From positions 2,605,255 to 2,669,254 of the forward strand of contig ML133456.1 of the NCBI GenBank assembly GCA_003864495.1: a DNA stretch of 64,000 nucleotides, written 5' to 3'. Below the pieces are notes generated by a model. That model made no database searches and was not told the origin of the DNA. It saw only the letters and a program-made list of their open reading frames with translations. This document shows positions 49,701 to 60,850 of the stretch, piece after piece. A program made the translations under genes and the position numbers. This DNA is from Nemopilema nomurai. Lineage: Eukaryota; Cnidaria; Scyphozoa; Rhizostomeae; Rhizostomatidae. Positions within the stretch are counted from its first letter, which is position 1. Each line of letters begins with the position of its first letter.

Positions 49701-52700
49701 CTGCAGATTGTTGGCAACAACATTCCCAGCATAGAGCATTCTTTGCTGGCCTTGAGGTGCAGACTGGATCCCAGCAGCCGGGCGCACGGACGCTGCCTGT
49801 GCCATCGATCCCAACTGGGCGGCCTGCAGCACTGCCTGCTCTGAGCCATGCACACCAGCTGCAGCTACCAACTGTCCTTGCATCAGCATCTGGCCGGTTG
49901 GGCCACGGACCAACTGCAACTGGGCACCTTGCAATGGGGCCGCCTGACGCGGCACCATGGACTGGTTGGGCAGCTGTGATTGCGCCATCGCTGCAGCTGC
50001 CTGCGACTGGGCGGGTAGGCCTTGCTGCAGCTGTATCGCTTGGGCAGCTTGCTGTTGTCGTTGTTGCTGCAGCTGTTGGAATCGAAGCATCTGAAGTTGT
50101 TGTTGTTGTTGCTGTTGCTGCTGTAGCTGATGTCGAGCTTGTTGCTGTTGCAGTAGTAGCTGCTGCACTTTGATAATCTGCTGCTGTTGAGATTGCTGTT
50201 GGTGCAGTTGTTGCTGTTGAAGTTGCTGCTGCTGCAGTTGCTGCTGTTGCAATTGTTGCGGTGGTATCTGACCCTTTTGCCAAAACGAAAACCATACCAA
50301 TCATAAACATATCTTAGAGCGTAACAACTTTGATGAATATTGCTGAGTTTTGCAATGCTGCTTAAACATCACCAGTTCTTTAAGCTGAACAGAATTCTAG
50401 AAACGGTCACTGCACTCACCCTCACATTAGCGGCAATCATTTGAGCGCCGGGCGTGACTGCTGGCTGTTGCACCATACCAGGTGGCTGCATCATTCCCAT
50501 TTGGTTTTGCTGCAAGCCTGAATTTTGAACAATGGGTACCCCAGGGCGCTGTGCAAGACCTGGATTCATATGAGCCGCTTGCGGAGGAACAGATGGTCGG
50601 AGAGGCGTGCCTGCCATTGGCATTTGCCCAGGAGCCATTCCCGCGGGGCCTGGAGGAGCCTGACGTAATACTTGGCCTGCCACAAAACAAATACAAATCG
50701 AGATTGCTTCAATGTGTCAAGACCTTAATTTGGCATTGCTTAAATGTCCTTATGAATTCTTTAAATTAAAAGCTTTCTGGAATAGAAAGTCTTGGGGTGG
50801 TTAAACCCAGACGACGCCGTTAAACGAAGCCCAGGATATCTGGATGGCGTTCACTTTAATGATATTTTGGAGGAAAATCGTCTAAATTGGGCACTCATCA
50901 CAGAGCATGACACGGAGATCGTTTAAGATCAAACCGTAGTGGATTTAAGTTGGAGTAAGAACGTAAAACTCACAATCTCCGAAAAAGTGGAGACTTTCAA
51001 CAACAAGAAAAAGGTTTGGCCCGGTTAGTTAGTTATGCTGTACTTACCGGGAAGAGGCTGCATACCGGGTGGCGGAATTCCCTGCGGCAATCCGCCGACA
51101 GGCACCGGTGGCCTATGCAGGTCCATCCGGGGATGCTGCGCCATAGGGATCTGGTGCCTGATTGGAGTTCTAGGCATTTGGTTGTTCGGCGGCATCTGAC
51201 CGAACTGCTGGCCCGGCACAAGGAGCCGCTGCTGGTTGGAGTTCGGCAACCGTTGCATGCCGCCAGGTCCAAGGAAAGGTGGCCTTTGCACGTTGTTGGG
51301 GGGAATGCCCGGTGGCGGCATCCCCACTGGCCTGTGCATACCGGGAATACCAGCCTGTCGCGGCGGAAAATTTTGGCGTCCAGCGAGCATCGCGGCTTCG
51401 GGCCTGTAAAATAGAAATCACACATCTATCAAATACATAACAGTATATTTAATGGTATTTGCTGCTTTGCCTCAAATATACACTATTTGTCTATATGACT
51501 AAATACAAACAGACTTTAGGGGATGCTTACCCACTCTGGAGGATCCCAACTAGAAACCCAACGAAACCATCCCCTTTGTAAAATCAATTTAAATGACTGG
51601 AGTTCTTCGATTCCTACACTTCAAGAAACTAAACCTTGCAACAGGAAGTATAGACACAATTCATTGCAATAACACTGCACTTCTGTTTTGCCAACGCAAC
51701 CCTTCTGTTTGGTCCAAATTTGGCTTGGCTGCTTCGCCTGTGTACCAGGCAGCTTTAGATTTGCAGATTGTCTTCATGGGGGAAAATTGTGAAATATTGT
51801 TTGCCGATTAACATTACTGCTAAATGTCTTCAAAAGGGCAGCGATTGCTTGACAATTCGGCTTTTTATGCTGTCCACTGGCCTTTTTGACGAAACGTCTT
51901 TTACTATGTCACCACGCTTAACCTATTTACCAACCATACCCAGATATCAACATCGACTTTATAGAAAGTTACCACTTAAATATTTAGCAAAAGAAAAGCA
52001 AGCATTTGAAATAAAGCAAAAATATTAACGTGACACGATTTCTTACCTCATATCTCCGGGACCTCTCGCCAGTGCTAAAAATCAGGAAAAAAACAGATTT
52101 TACTGAAGACCGTAAAACTGAATCTCATTTGCGAAAGTCCTTCATGTTTCCATACTGTATATAATATAAAGGAGGCGAAAACTTAGTTTTTGTAAATAAA
52201 AACTGATTGTAGATAATGGACAACGATACAAATTCCTGCTTCGCTTACGTCCAGTATTGTTCCCGTTTTCCTTTCTTGCTTGTGCATTTTCTTTTTCTTT
52301 CCCAGCCTCGCTTGTATCCGTGCTTTCATCTTCATCATCATCATCATCATCGTCGTCGTCGTCGTCCCCAGATTCGTCGTCATCTAAAAGTCAGTTGATC
52401 TCTTCATTATTTACCATATCTACATTCCAAGCTGTGATTAACAAGGGCGGTAAATGATAGATGCACTGACTTGTCATTCTTGTCATACAAAGGGACAGGG
52501 AAATTAGCTGAAGCACCCATAACATCGGTAGTCGCTAAAGTATTAAGGTCATCCATTGGTAAATTAAAAGTTGCTTTCCAGGATCCTAAATATAAATCTA
52601 TAACATGACTGTGTAACGTGCTCTATTTATCTACATCTTTATATCAACTGCGATATGTTAAATGCTATTGAAAGTGGAAAGATCACCTTCGTCTTCCTCG

Positions 52701-55700
52701 CCAGACTCTTCTTCGCCTGATTCTTCGTCATCATCTCCTTCTTCTTCCCCCTCCTCATCACTAAGAAAAAAATTGAAATGAAAATAGCTGCAAACTAGGC
52801 TTAAAATTTACAACTGGACTGTAGTGAAGTGAATTCCAAAAGCTACACCATTTTGGGCAGTAGTGACGAAAATAAATGATGATACCTTGGTTCATCTTCT
52901 GCCTCCTAAAATGCAAAGACAGAAAAATAAAGTATGGAATGACTTCCAAAGAAGACAACTACTTCAATCTACAAAAATTGATAAACTTGTTCTTTAGAAG
53001 TAAAATTATACTGTGGGCGCGTAAGTAAAATAAATTAATACGTCTAAATAACATATTCAAAAACATACGTCTAAATAATATAAATAACGTATATAATTAC
53101 AATTACTAGAAATTGCTGGTTTTCAGCTATCCGAGGCTGAGAACAGGATATTCAGGATGGTAGCCCTAAACCCACCACATTAAAATACCAAAGCAATTGA
53201 AGGGATATACCTTCTAATTGAGCTTCAATACATTCACAACTTATACAAGAAGTCATTTTATGGCCTATTCATATCATGTGTGAGGCTCATTAATTGGAAA
53301 TTAAAATTCTAATGAATCACAACTTCGAAACACAATGGCAAGTATCCTACCTCTTCAGTCTTTTCATTCGCTCCATCGCCCTAAAAAGACCGTAATAAAA
53401 TATAAAATACTATTTATTCTTGAATACTACAAAACAGCAACTTTCCCACTCCAATTACTTCAATCAACAGTGAACTGCAAATAGACGTTACCACAAAGAC
53501 GACTCACCACTGTTGCCGTGTCTGCTTCACTTCCTGGTTTTCCTTTGCTTTCCTTGTCATCGTCCGCCTCCTTCTTCTGACTAAAAGAATATAAAGATCC
53601 AGGAAAAAGGCTTTAAAAACCCTGCTTTCGAAACTGAAATGCTGGTGGATAAATGCTGGACAAAAACTCTCACAGCCAAGGAAAATATTCCTGTATTGAT
53701 AATTTCAACCTGATAAGCCAACTGATTTTCAAATAAAAGTTTGAAGATTAACGGCCGGCTTTAAATTTTGGTCACCGCTTTTCAATGACTCAAGTATGGG
53801 TGGGGGTGCCGCTGTCAAATAACTTGAAATAAAGTTAAACTTGCAACTACTTTACAAAATTTACAAATTTTTCTTGGATCAGAAAACCATTTTTAATTAC
53901 TTATGGCAAACTTACGATGTCTTTGCTTGAGACTTCTTCTTCTTTGACGTTTTTTGCTTGTCCTGTTTTGACATTTTTCCTTTCTGCTTTTTGTCCTTTT
54001 TAGCGAAACCAGATGGGCGTTGGTCATTACCAACTCCAAACTGACGACCCCTCATGTCCCTTTCAAGAGGCCTCCGCCTGTCCCCACGGAGAGGACCACG
54101 CATGTCAGGCGGACCGTGAAAGTTATCTGGCGGACCAAACATGTCAGATGGAGGTCCGTGTGGGGGGCCTCTCATTCTAGGGCCACGAAACATGTCTGGA
54201 GGGCCTCCCATATCGAAAGGAGGTCCTCGCATATCAGGAGGTGGACCTCTCATATCAAACATGGGCCCTCTTGGACCTCTCATGTCTGGAGGAGGGCCAA
54301 AATCATCATCCATACCATAGCCATCATCTGGACCATAACCATCATCCGGACCAAACCTGTCATCAAACATATCTCGAGGTGGTCCCCTCATACCTCTATG
54401 TCGACCTCGCATGTTGGGGGGTGGTCCAAAATCATCATCTGGGCCAAACATATAATCTGGAGGGGGCCCTCGAAAGGGTGGTCCCCTCATATCTCTTGGT
54501 GGCCCGCGCATGTGAGGAGGACCTCTCATGTCACGTGGAGGTCCACGCATATCTGGGGGTGGTCCGCGAAAGGGACCAGGACCATGCCGTCCGAAGGGCA
54601 TTGGATTCTTCTGCATAAGCGGCTCAGGACCTGGACCTCTTGATATTTTCCCAGGTGCCTTTTTGCTGCCTTTGCTTGGGTTGTCTAGAAAAAAATTCGT
54701 TTAGGGTTAAGCATCAAAGGAGTCCAAATTTGCCCTGGACATAGAGAAACAAAAAATTGGCAGGTTTTGGGAATACCAGGCCCATATATCGCTCTGCCAT
54801 ACTTCAATACACCACATGTGAGCAATGAACATGCAGTGTCAGCTTGGATGCCTCTTATCATTTGGATTTCTGTTTTGCACTTAGCCTGCCCTTCACATCT
54901 TAAGTTAATTCATCTTCTGCATCTGATTGTTGAAATTAGTCTATGTTTGCATGGTCCATTATGCACAGGTTCAGCTGTCACTTATGGACCTTGTGTAAAA
55001 TGTCTCTATGTGATAAAGCTGTCAAACCTAACCACTTTCAAACTCTTTTTCCTCCTTGAATGCATTTCCAATGGCTTGCTCTGTGGCAGAGCATCTAAAG
55101 TATTGAAACATAATTCATTGGTGTATAAGATGGTGACAATATGCAACTGATGCCTTTGAAAACTAAAACCACAGCTCATCACTCTGGGGTCACAGTACAA
55201 ACTTAAAATAAACAATTTTACATCACAGTTCTCCAGGTGATGTGTTGAGTGATCAAGGAGGTTTTGAGAAGTACTCATTATAATAAGTTTGGGGTAATGA
55301 AAATGTTCAGTTTGGTGATTTTGTATTAAGATGATTCTAATTTGTTGCTTGCTTGAAATTTATAAACTGAATGGGAGAAATTGGGGGCATGTTTAAGGCT
55401 TATAAGGTATATTTATCTCAAACAACATATTACATATATTTCATATCTACAAATGTTTACTGGTTGGCAAAATATGTTTAATGCATGGAACATTAGTGAT
55501 GAAACATCAGCTGCATATCAAGGAAGAAGGACATATAAAACTAGCTCACAGCTTACTGTAGCTGTTTATGTCGAACAATTTATGACTTTAAGAACAGCAT
55601 TTGATAATTATCATGAAAAATCCTGATATATGTTTGTAAGATAAATTCATGACAAGGGCTAAATCTAAGAAAATATTGGTATGCCTAAAAATACCACCTG

Positions 55701-58151
55701 AAGGGCAGGTCTTTAGTTGCCTGGTGAGGAATTACATGAATTACATGAATTCAGTGGTTTAATTTTGTTCTCCAAATGAAAGGACTTCAGAATATTTTTA
55801 TTCACTGAGAAAAAATTAAATATTTAGCTTTAAATTAATGGCGAGCAAAGGAAAGAATTCAATTCTCTGCACTTAAACTTTTTCCTTCAGTAGCAGTACC
55901 TACTCTGGGATGCAATTTGAACTCTGGATAAAGTTTGTGTAGAATCTCAAAATTGATTTGCTTTCCCAATTCAATAACTACTTTAACTTGCTCAAATTCA
56001 GGCTTTATTGTTTGTCTGTCATTGGCCGTATATTCCTCAAAGTTCTGCACCAGAGGCATACTGGCCTTGTTAGTAAAATATGCTTCCTTGCAAGCATCCA
56101 AAGAATCCATTGCAGCAAACATTCTCAATTTGGTACATCATAAACACATAACCGTCTGTCTAGCTTCTTTAAAATGAGTGGAAGAGCAAAACACTTTAGT
56201 ATCTCACAAAGATCTGATTCACTCATCACTCTTGTTGATGTCTCTCCTTCTCGATGCCTAGCATATTGCCAAAGCACTAATTGCAAATGAGTCAGAACTA
56301 TTTATACATCACCTCATTTTTTTTAATAGGGATAACAATAAAAAATTTGAAAGATTTTTTCATTGCACAAGGGTCAAACCTTTTATCAAAAAAGAGTGTT
56401 GGTATTCAGTTTCTTGACACCAAAAATCTAAAAAACCTGAGATTTTTACCCTTTATAGTTTTTTGTAATTTGTTGAAACTTGAAAACAGTTACCAGCCTA
56501 ACAATTAGTCTATTTCCAACAAGGTTGGTGAGTGAACATGAACAAAATCTGGTCCAGCTGTTAAAGTATCTTTTGTTTGAAACTTTAGTTTCATAGAAAG
56601 AAAGGTTAACAGGGCCCTTTTAAAGATGGACATGAATTGTATCATTGCATTTACACTGTGATCATCTGCTCCAATGTCACTACAAAAGTTGAAGTCCCAT
56701 CCCCAGCCCCTCATAAACAGTAAAGTGTCCCCTCCCCTGATTACTTCTGGTACCTAATATGCCTCCAAAGAAACTTTATATACTCAAATATCCTTGCTGC
56801 TGAATTTGAACATTTGATATTGACTAGAAAAGAAGGGTTGTGTCGCATCACAAATTAACAGTCTAAAATCTTTCTAAATTAACCTCCTTCCATTTCCAAA
56901 CAAAAAACAATCATCCAATTTAAATCACCTTGAAAATTATTCTTTCAAATTTGCATACTTGCATAATTACACCTTATTCAGTTTTATTTTTTATTCCTTA
57001 CTTGAATCACTTTTTAAACATCAAACAACTATGAAACTGTATTCTTCATTTTTTAGCATTTTGAAACATCCTTTCATTGCTATGAAACCAAACAATGTCT
57101 GATTAGATAGAGTTCATCTAGCAGTTTTTCTTTTTCAATTGAAACCAGAAAGTGTATATAAAGAAGAGGATTCATTATTTTCCTTTTTAGTTTGTTTCAT
57201 AACACATGGAATTTGTTGGGCTACCAAACAAGATGAATCACTTATTTACCAAGTCATTTCAATCTCTCAAGCATGACACACGTTTTGCAATCAGGTTTAA
57301 ATTCATTAAGATTTTGATGATTTTGATTCATTAAGATCTTAAAAATTGATTATTCATGGCATTATGTTGGGTGCTTGCTTATTTAATACTTGCTTTGGAA
57401 TGCAACAACTCAAGAAAACTTTGTATTGGATAAAAAATATGTTATATAACTAAAACGATTTTAGAAACAGATATGAAGCGTTTTGATGTAGAAAAGACAG
57501 AAAAAAGCTGGATTGCACCGACAGACTATAAGCATTATAAATTAGGGGATAAATCACACACAGTTCTTTTTGGACTATGGAACTTGCGTGACAAATATAT
57601 GCAGCATTTAGCCACGTGCACCTTGATCTTAGATTCGAATCGAATAAGCGATTATAGCAAGCCTTTAAAATTTAAAGAAGATGGTGGATCAATTTGACTA
57701 TAGACAGGTGATTTAGCTCGCAATCACAAATTGTGACATGCAGAAACAACTTCCTAAAACGATACAAAGATACAAATGAGTCTCGCAGATATGACAGCCA
57801 CATAACATTTTGTTCGTTACTGTTTAATTATAGAGTGACATTATAAAGCATGCGAATCCATTCTTGAGTGACACGGCAAAATATTAGAAGCAAATCCTTG
57901 TGGGCTGAGGATGGCGTGTTTCAAAAATAATTCAAGCTCATTAAGCGCAAAGCTCAATACACAGCTAAAACTTGCACATTCTTCAACTTACCTTTTGGTG
58001 GATCGTCTGATGTTTCCTGTGGCATCCTACCGCATTCCAGTTCTAACTCTCTCCGAACACTTGGGTTTAGTTCACAACAGCTAACACTTTCAACTTGGAG
58101 TTGGCGAGCATTCGAGCTCTTCGAAATTACCCACAATGCACCACCATACAA
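46720..58151 (-). CDS. RBM33: RBM33-like RNA-binding protein
   Basis: Likely nuclear RNA-binding/export-type protein. Sixteen minus-strand exons, all phases joining: 57992-58151, 53916-54684, 53508-53580, 53351-53380, 52886-52905, 52687-52760, 52249-52383, 52047-52074, 51048-51403, 50420-50676, 49500-50273, 48368-49291, 47831-48019, 47107-47195, 46720-46762. That is fifteen coding exons listed; an untranslated exon may precede. About 1306 residues, or 1264 if translation starts at the better-context ATG at 58025. Order: FRGPPPDMRGPP repeats, Lys-rich patch, Asp/Glu-rich block, Pro/Met/Gly, poly-Gln, RS domain, RDQREP-type repeats, C-terminal RRM (~1195-1263; RNP2 VMISNV, RNP1-like KALVTYF). 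The RRM matches the divergent C-terminal RRM of RBM33 (SSTT...L..L....G.I....KA....F...A.A...RF.R), and RBM33 also has acidic and Pro/Gln-rich regions and similar length (1170). The long RS domain is not typical of human RBM33. Confidence 0.78.
48192..48245. repeat. 27-bp tandem duplication in an RBM33-like intron
   Basis: Two adjacent copies of a unit starting AATATATCACATAT and ending TACATCATG (48192-48218, 48219-48245), with one base different, in the intron before the RRM exons. Confidence 0.85.
48550..48603 (-). repeat. 18-bp coding repeat (REPRDQ), three copies
   Basis: Three near-identical 18-bp units at 48550, 48568 and 48586 encode REPRDQ repeated in frame on the minus strand, within a longer degenerate array of R-D/E-Q-R-E-P hexapeptides (about 48550-48780). 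It lies at the C-terminal side of the RS domain. Confidence 0.9.
49542..49586 (-). repeat. Poly-glutamine tract (15 Gln) in the RBM33-like gene
   Basis: Fifteen consecutive Gln codons with interrupted CAG/CAA pattern, near the end of a Gln-rich exon (49500-50273) that has further runs at its 5' half. Mixed CAA/CAG codons suggest selection for the residue rather than a fresh repeat expansion. Confidence 0.95.
54685..57991 (-). other. RBM33-like intron 1 (3.3 kb)
   Basis: The longest intron of the gene. It holds a decayed coding-like segment (55859-56280, minus) and an odd stretch open on both strands near 54767-55278. The rest is AT-rich without recognisable features. Confidence 0.5.
55859..56280 (-). 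pseudogene. Decayed coding remnant of unknown family inside RBM33-like intron 1
   Basis: On the minus strand a frame reads LWQYARHREGETSTRVMSES and continues to RRLCVYDVPN before a stop. A shifted frame then starts MFAAMDSLDACKEAYFTNKA and runs ~90 codons to SLSAEN and a stop. Residue composition looks like real protein in both, with a frame change between, as in a decayed gene or transposon-derived frame. I cannot assign the family. Confidence 0.35.
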
Positions 58152-58577
58152 CTAGTTGCTGTTGTTGTTGTAGAATGGGGGACCGGAACCTAACAATTAC
58201 TACGCAATCTAAAGATGTCTTTCGCGGAGTTTTCTCAAATAACACCAGACACCAACACCAGGAGCTTTTGAAATAATAATCCAAGGCATCTCCATATTCT
58301 AGAGAAACCCGGTATCGAAGACTTTTTAAAATCAAGTGAAATTTACTCGGACTTAAAAAAACCACAGTGCATCGCTTTGGCGCGTGAAGGCCTCTGTGCC
58401 CATGTTTGTGGGTGTATGGCTCAAAAATTGACGATGACTTGGCCACGAATGCACTGCAGCGTACATCGGCTTTCATTAGTTAATTCAGCCAATTCATTTC
58501 AGTTTTGTGTGACCCTTGCCGTGCTGCCTTAGGCGTCTGCTGCGCCCACTCTTCTAGTCAAGGCTAAATCTACTACA

Positions 58578-58888
58578 ATTCATATTCACTCCATTCGGCT
58601 GCTAGCACTAGAAGTTTACAAAACTTTGCACAACTTGAATCCTGCCTTTATGAAAGACTACTTTCTACACAATAGCTCTAATCTTCGAAAAATGGATAGA
58701 GTATCCATTTTCCATGTTCCAATGGTTAAAACTACAAGTTATGGGATAAGATCTATTAGTTTTTAGGTCCAAAGATTTGGGATTCTCTTCCGAATGAAAT
58801 AAAATCGTCCAAAAATGCAAATCGATTCAAAGTTTTTATAAAAGATTGGTACTTCGAAAATCAATGCGCCTGCAACGCTTGCAGTTGA
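58578..58888 (+). mobile_element. Remnant of a non-LTR (LINE) reverse transcriptase, C-terminal end
   Basis: The plus strand reads IRLLALEVYKTLHNLNPAFM, then KDYF, SYGIRSISF, and after a one-base frameshift (about 58760) LGPKIWDSLPNEIKSSKNAN, RFKVFIKDWYF, and a CACNAC end with a stop. The sequence of ...YK.LH.LNP.F..DYF...YG.RSI...GPK.W.SLPNEIK.S....RFK is the typical C-terminal tail of Jockey/CR1-type LINE open frame 2. Only ~100 residues remain, 5'-truncated and frameshifted, so it is dead. It lies between two divergent genes. Confidence 0.75.
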
Positions 58889-60046
58889 TGACTTCCATAA
58901 TGCAATCTCTTAAATTGCTTCATGTTAGTGTTTATTAGTGTTCACTATTGTCAAACTAACAATTTAAAAAGGTATTATTATTATTACTCTGCTGTTTTCC
59001 ACGTTCAACTCTCTGATTGCTTCCTCTCATATTCCTGGAACTCTATCGTAAATTGCGATGGGGATGGACCTAAACGCATCGCCACCCTTTTGGTATAATG
59101 GCTGATAGTAGTAAACACCTACTTTTTATGTAATGAGTTGCATTTACAGGACTATACTGTAACATTACAATGCAGCCTGACCAGGAAAATCAAGAGGGAA
59201 CGGGGGACATTAGCCCATCCAAAAAGCATTTGGTGCAAGAAAGCCAGTAGCAGTTTGGTAAGACTTAATTTTTGCATTGCGTAAGGGTCGCGTCGAATAA
59301 AGGCTGAGGTTGTTATTACACCAGTTTTAACTTTTGTGACCAGCTGGGCCTTTTTTAGGTATAATTCAAACCAAAACTAAATTAAATAAATCACTGAACA
59401 TTCAGCCTTTTCTTTCTACTTACAAACCATTTTTTTCCCTCTGTAATGCCTTAAAAATATTTCGCCCTAAATAGTGAAGGGAGCGGCATAGCCCCCTGCT
59501 GGTTCCATACCTCATTAACGTTGGTTTCGTGCCTGTTATGCTTAGCGGTCTCTTCGTCTAAATTCAGAATATATGCTACAATTAGATGAAGCTGGTCTAA
59601 GTTTGGTTGTTGTGACAGTGTTTCACTAGCATAAGCAAAATATAACCGCGCATGGGGATGTCTGTGCTTGTTCTTTTTATGTTTATTAGCAGCTTGCGAT
59701 GGTACTACGTTTGTTTCACTTTCACAAAAGGTTTAATATTTTAGTTAACAGTAAAGAGGAATATGTCACTATACGCCACAAACTGCATTCCTTCTGTGCT
59801 TGAAAATTTGTAGAAGCTGAAATTAGATGATTGAATATATTGAGGTCAAATTTGATTAGGAAAATTTTATAAGTCAATCTGGGCAGTATGAGAATGGGAC
59901 CTGGGTACTAGTGTCTTGTTTGACGTCACATAACTAAAAAGACGTCTTCTTGCATATGCCAGACGAAGAACATACTTGCAAGACAGGAAATGGCTATCGC
60001 TTCAGATAATTGTTTGTTTTCAGGCAAACAGATCTGCCAACATATA
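58889..60046. promoter_or_regulatory. Interval between the RBM33-like gene (minus) and the 60.0 kb gene (plus)
   Basis: Two genes diverge from here. Apart from the LINE remnant and a CRE-type site, I see nothing defined. A 3' splice-like site (TTTTCAG at 60018-60024) just before the start of the next gene hints at an untranslated exon upstream. Confidence 0.35.
59921..59928. promoter_or_regulatory. Palindromic CRE site (TGACGTCA)
   Basis: Perfect 8-bp CREB/ATF consensus 119 bp upstream of the ATG at 60047, with a second GACGTC core at about 59941. Position fits a proximal promoter element of the 60047 gene. Confidence 0.5.
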
Positions 60047-60745
60047 ATGTCAGTAACGACCGAAACAAAAATATTTGTGTCTGGAATTGTTGCGGGAGCT
60101 GTTGGGGCCAGTCTGTACTATGCATTTAATAATTACACCAATGGCAAACACGGCGAAAGAAGAGTCTCAATTGTTGCACCAACTGATGGCCAGCCTGAAG
60201 ACAGTTCTCCGGAAAATTTGAAAATTGACTTGCAATCTTTAGCTAGTGAGTCTGAAGCAAGCATATCGCCAAAGGAAAATGGAGGACAGTTGTGTGATTC
60301 TACCTACATGGGTAATGTGATAGAGATGCCGCTGGACATTAGAGCGGTCTTAGAAAATAATCAGAGAATTATTTTGCAAGTCAGAGCAATCGAGATGAAA
60401 AACCTGCCCTTCAATCAATCAATGCACAGTAAGCTCTCGTATGAAGGCTATCAAAGGCAGCAGACTGCTGGCTCGGATGTACTCCCGCCTGGAAGTGGGC
60501 GTGGTCATCTAGCATGCCCTCCCTGTTCCCAGACGTTAAGTCAGTTTGTCGAAGGAATCAACGTAGAAGGCAACGAGATGTTCGAATCGGAATCAATACG
60601 TCGCCTTGATGGAGCAATTGGCGAGGTTAATTACATGCTGCAGAGGCTTGGAAGCATGCTCGAGCGCACAAAAATTGACATTTCCAGTAGAAGATCTAGT
60701 GTTGAAGCCAGCACATTCAATGCGGACAAACGACCAAGTGTTTGA
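60047..60745 (+). CDS. Predicted N-terminally membrane-anchored protein of unknown function, 232 aa
   Basis: I do not recognise the family. The frame is open from 59990, but the ATG at 60047 is favoured because a 3' splice-like site (CAG at 60022-60024) precedes it and it places the hydrophobic segment at the very start (MSVTTETKIFVSGIVAGAVG then ASLYYAF), like a signal anchor of ER or mitochondrial outer membrane proteins. The body is polar, Ser/Glu-rich and probably disordered. A C-terminal heptad-like stretch (IRRLDGAIGEVNYMLQRLGS) may form a coiled coil, followed by a basic Ser-rich end. Two poly(A) signals follow (60793, 60845). A CRE lies upstream. Confidence 0.6.
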   Translation: MSVTTETKIFVSGIVAGAVGASLYYAFNNYTNGKHGERRVSIVAPTDGQPEDSSPENLKIDLQSLASESEASISPKENGGQLCDSTYMGNVIEMPLDIRAVLENNQRIILQVRAIEMKNLPFNQSMHSKLSYEGYQRQQTAGSDVLPPGSGRGHLACPPCSQTLSQFVEGINVEGNEMFESESIRRLDGAIGEVNYMLQRLGSMLERTKIDISSRRSSVEASTFNADKRPSV

Positions 60746-60792
60746 ATACAATGCAGACATTTCAGATATTATGGCTACATTAAAAACATGAA

Positions 60793-60850
60793 AATAAACC
60801 ATATCTAGCATGCTTTACAATTTGAAACTTCAATCTATGACCTAAATAAA
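60793..60850 (+). terminator. Two candidate poly(A) signals after the 60047 gene
   Basis: AATAAA at 60793-60798 and 60845-60850, 48 and 100 nt after the stop codon. Their closeness to the stop supports the gene call. Confidence 0.5.

Noticed and set aside
49523..50173. 216-codon plus-strand Val/Ala-rich frame and a 284-codon minus Thr/Ala-rich frame
   Set aside because: Alternative frames of the CAG/CAA-rich Gln exon; only the Gln frame joins both neighbours in phase.
54020..54643. 207-codon plus-strand frame (His/Thr/Trp-rich)
   Set aside because: Antisense of the RGPPPDMRG repeat exon; composition dictated by the repeat.
54767..55278. Overlapping open frames on both strands (127 and 90 codons)
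   Set aside because: Neither shows a domain; the minus frame continues through several stops. Possibly an old repeat, but not demonstrable.
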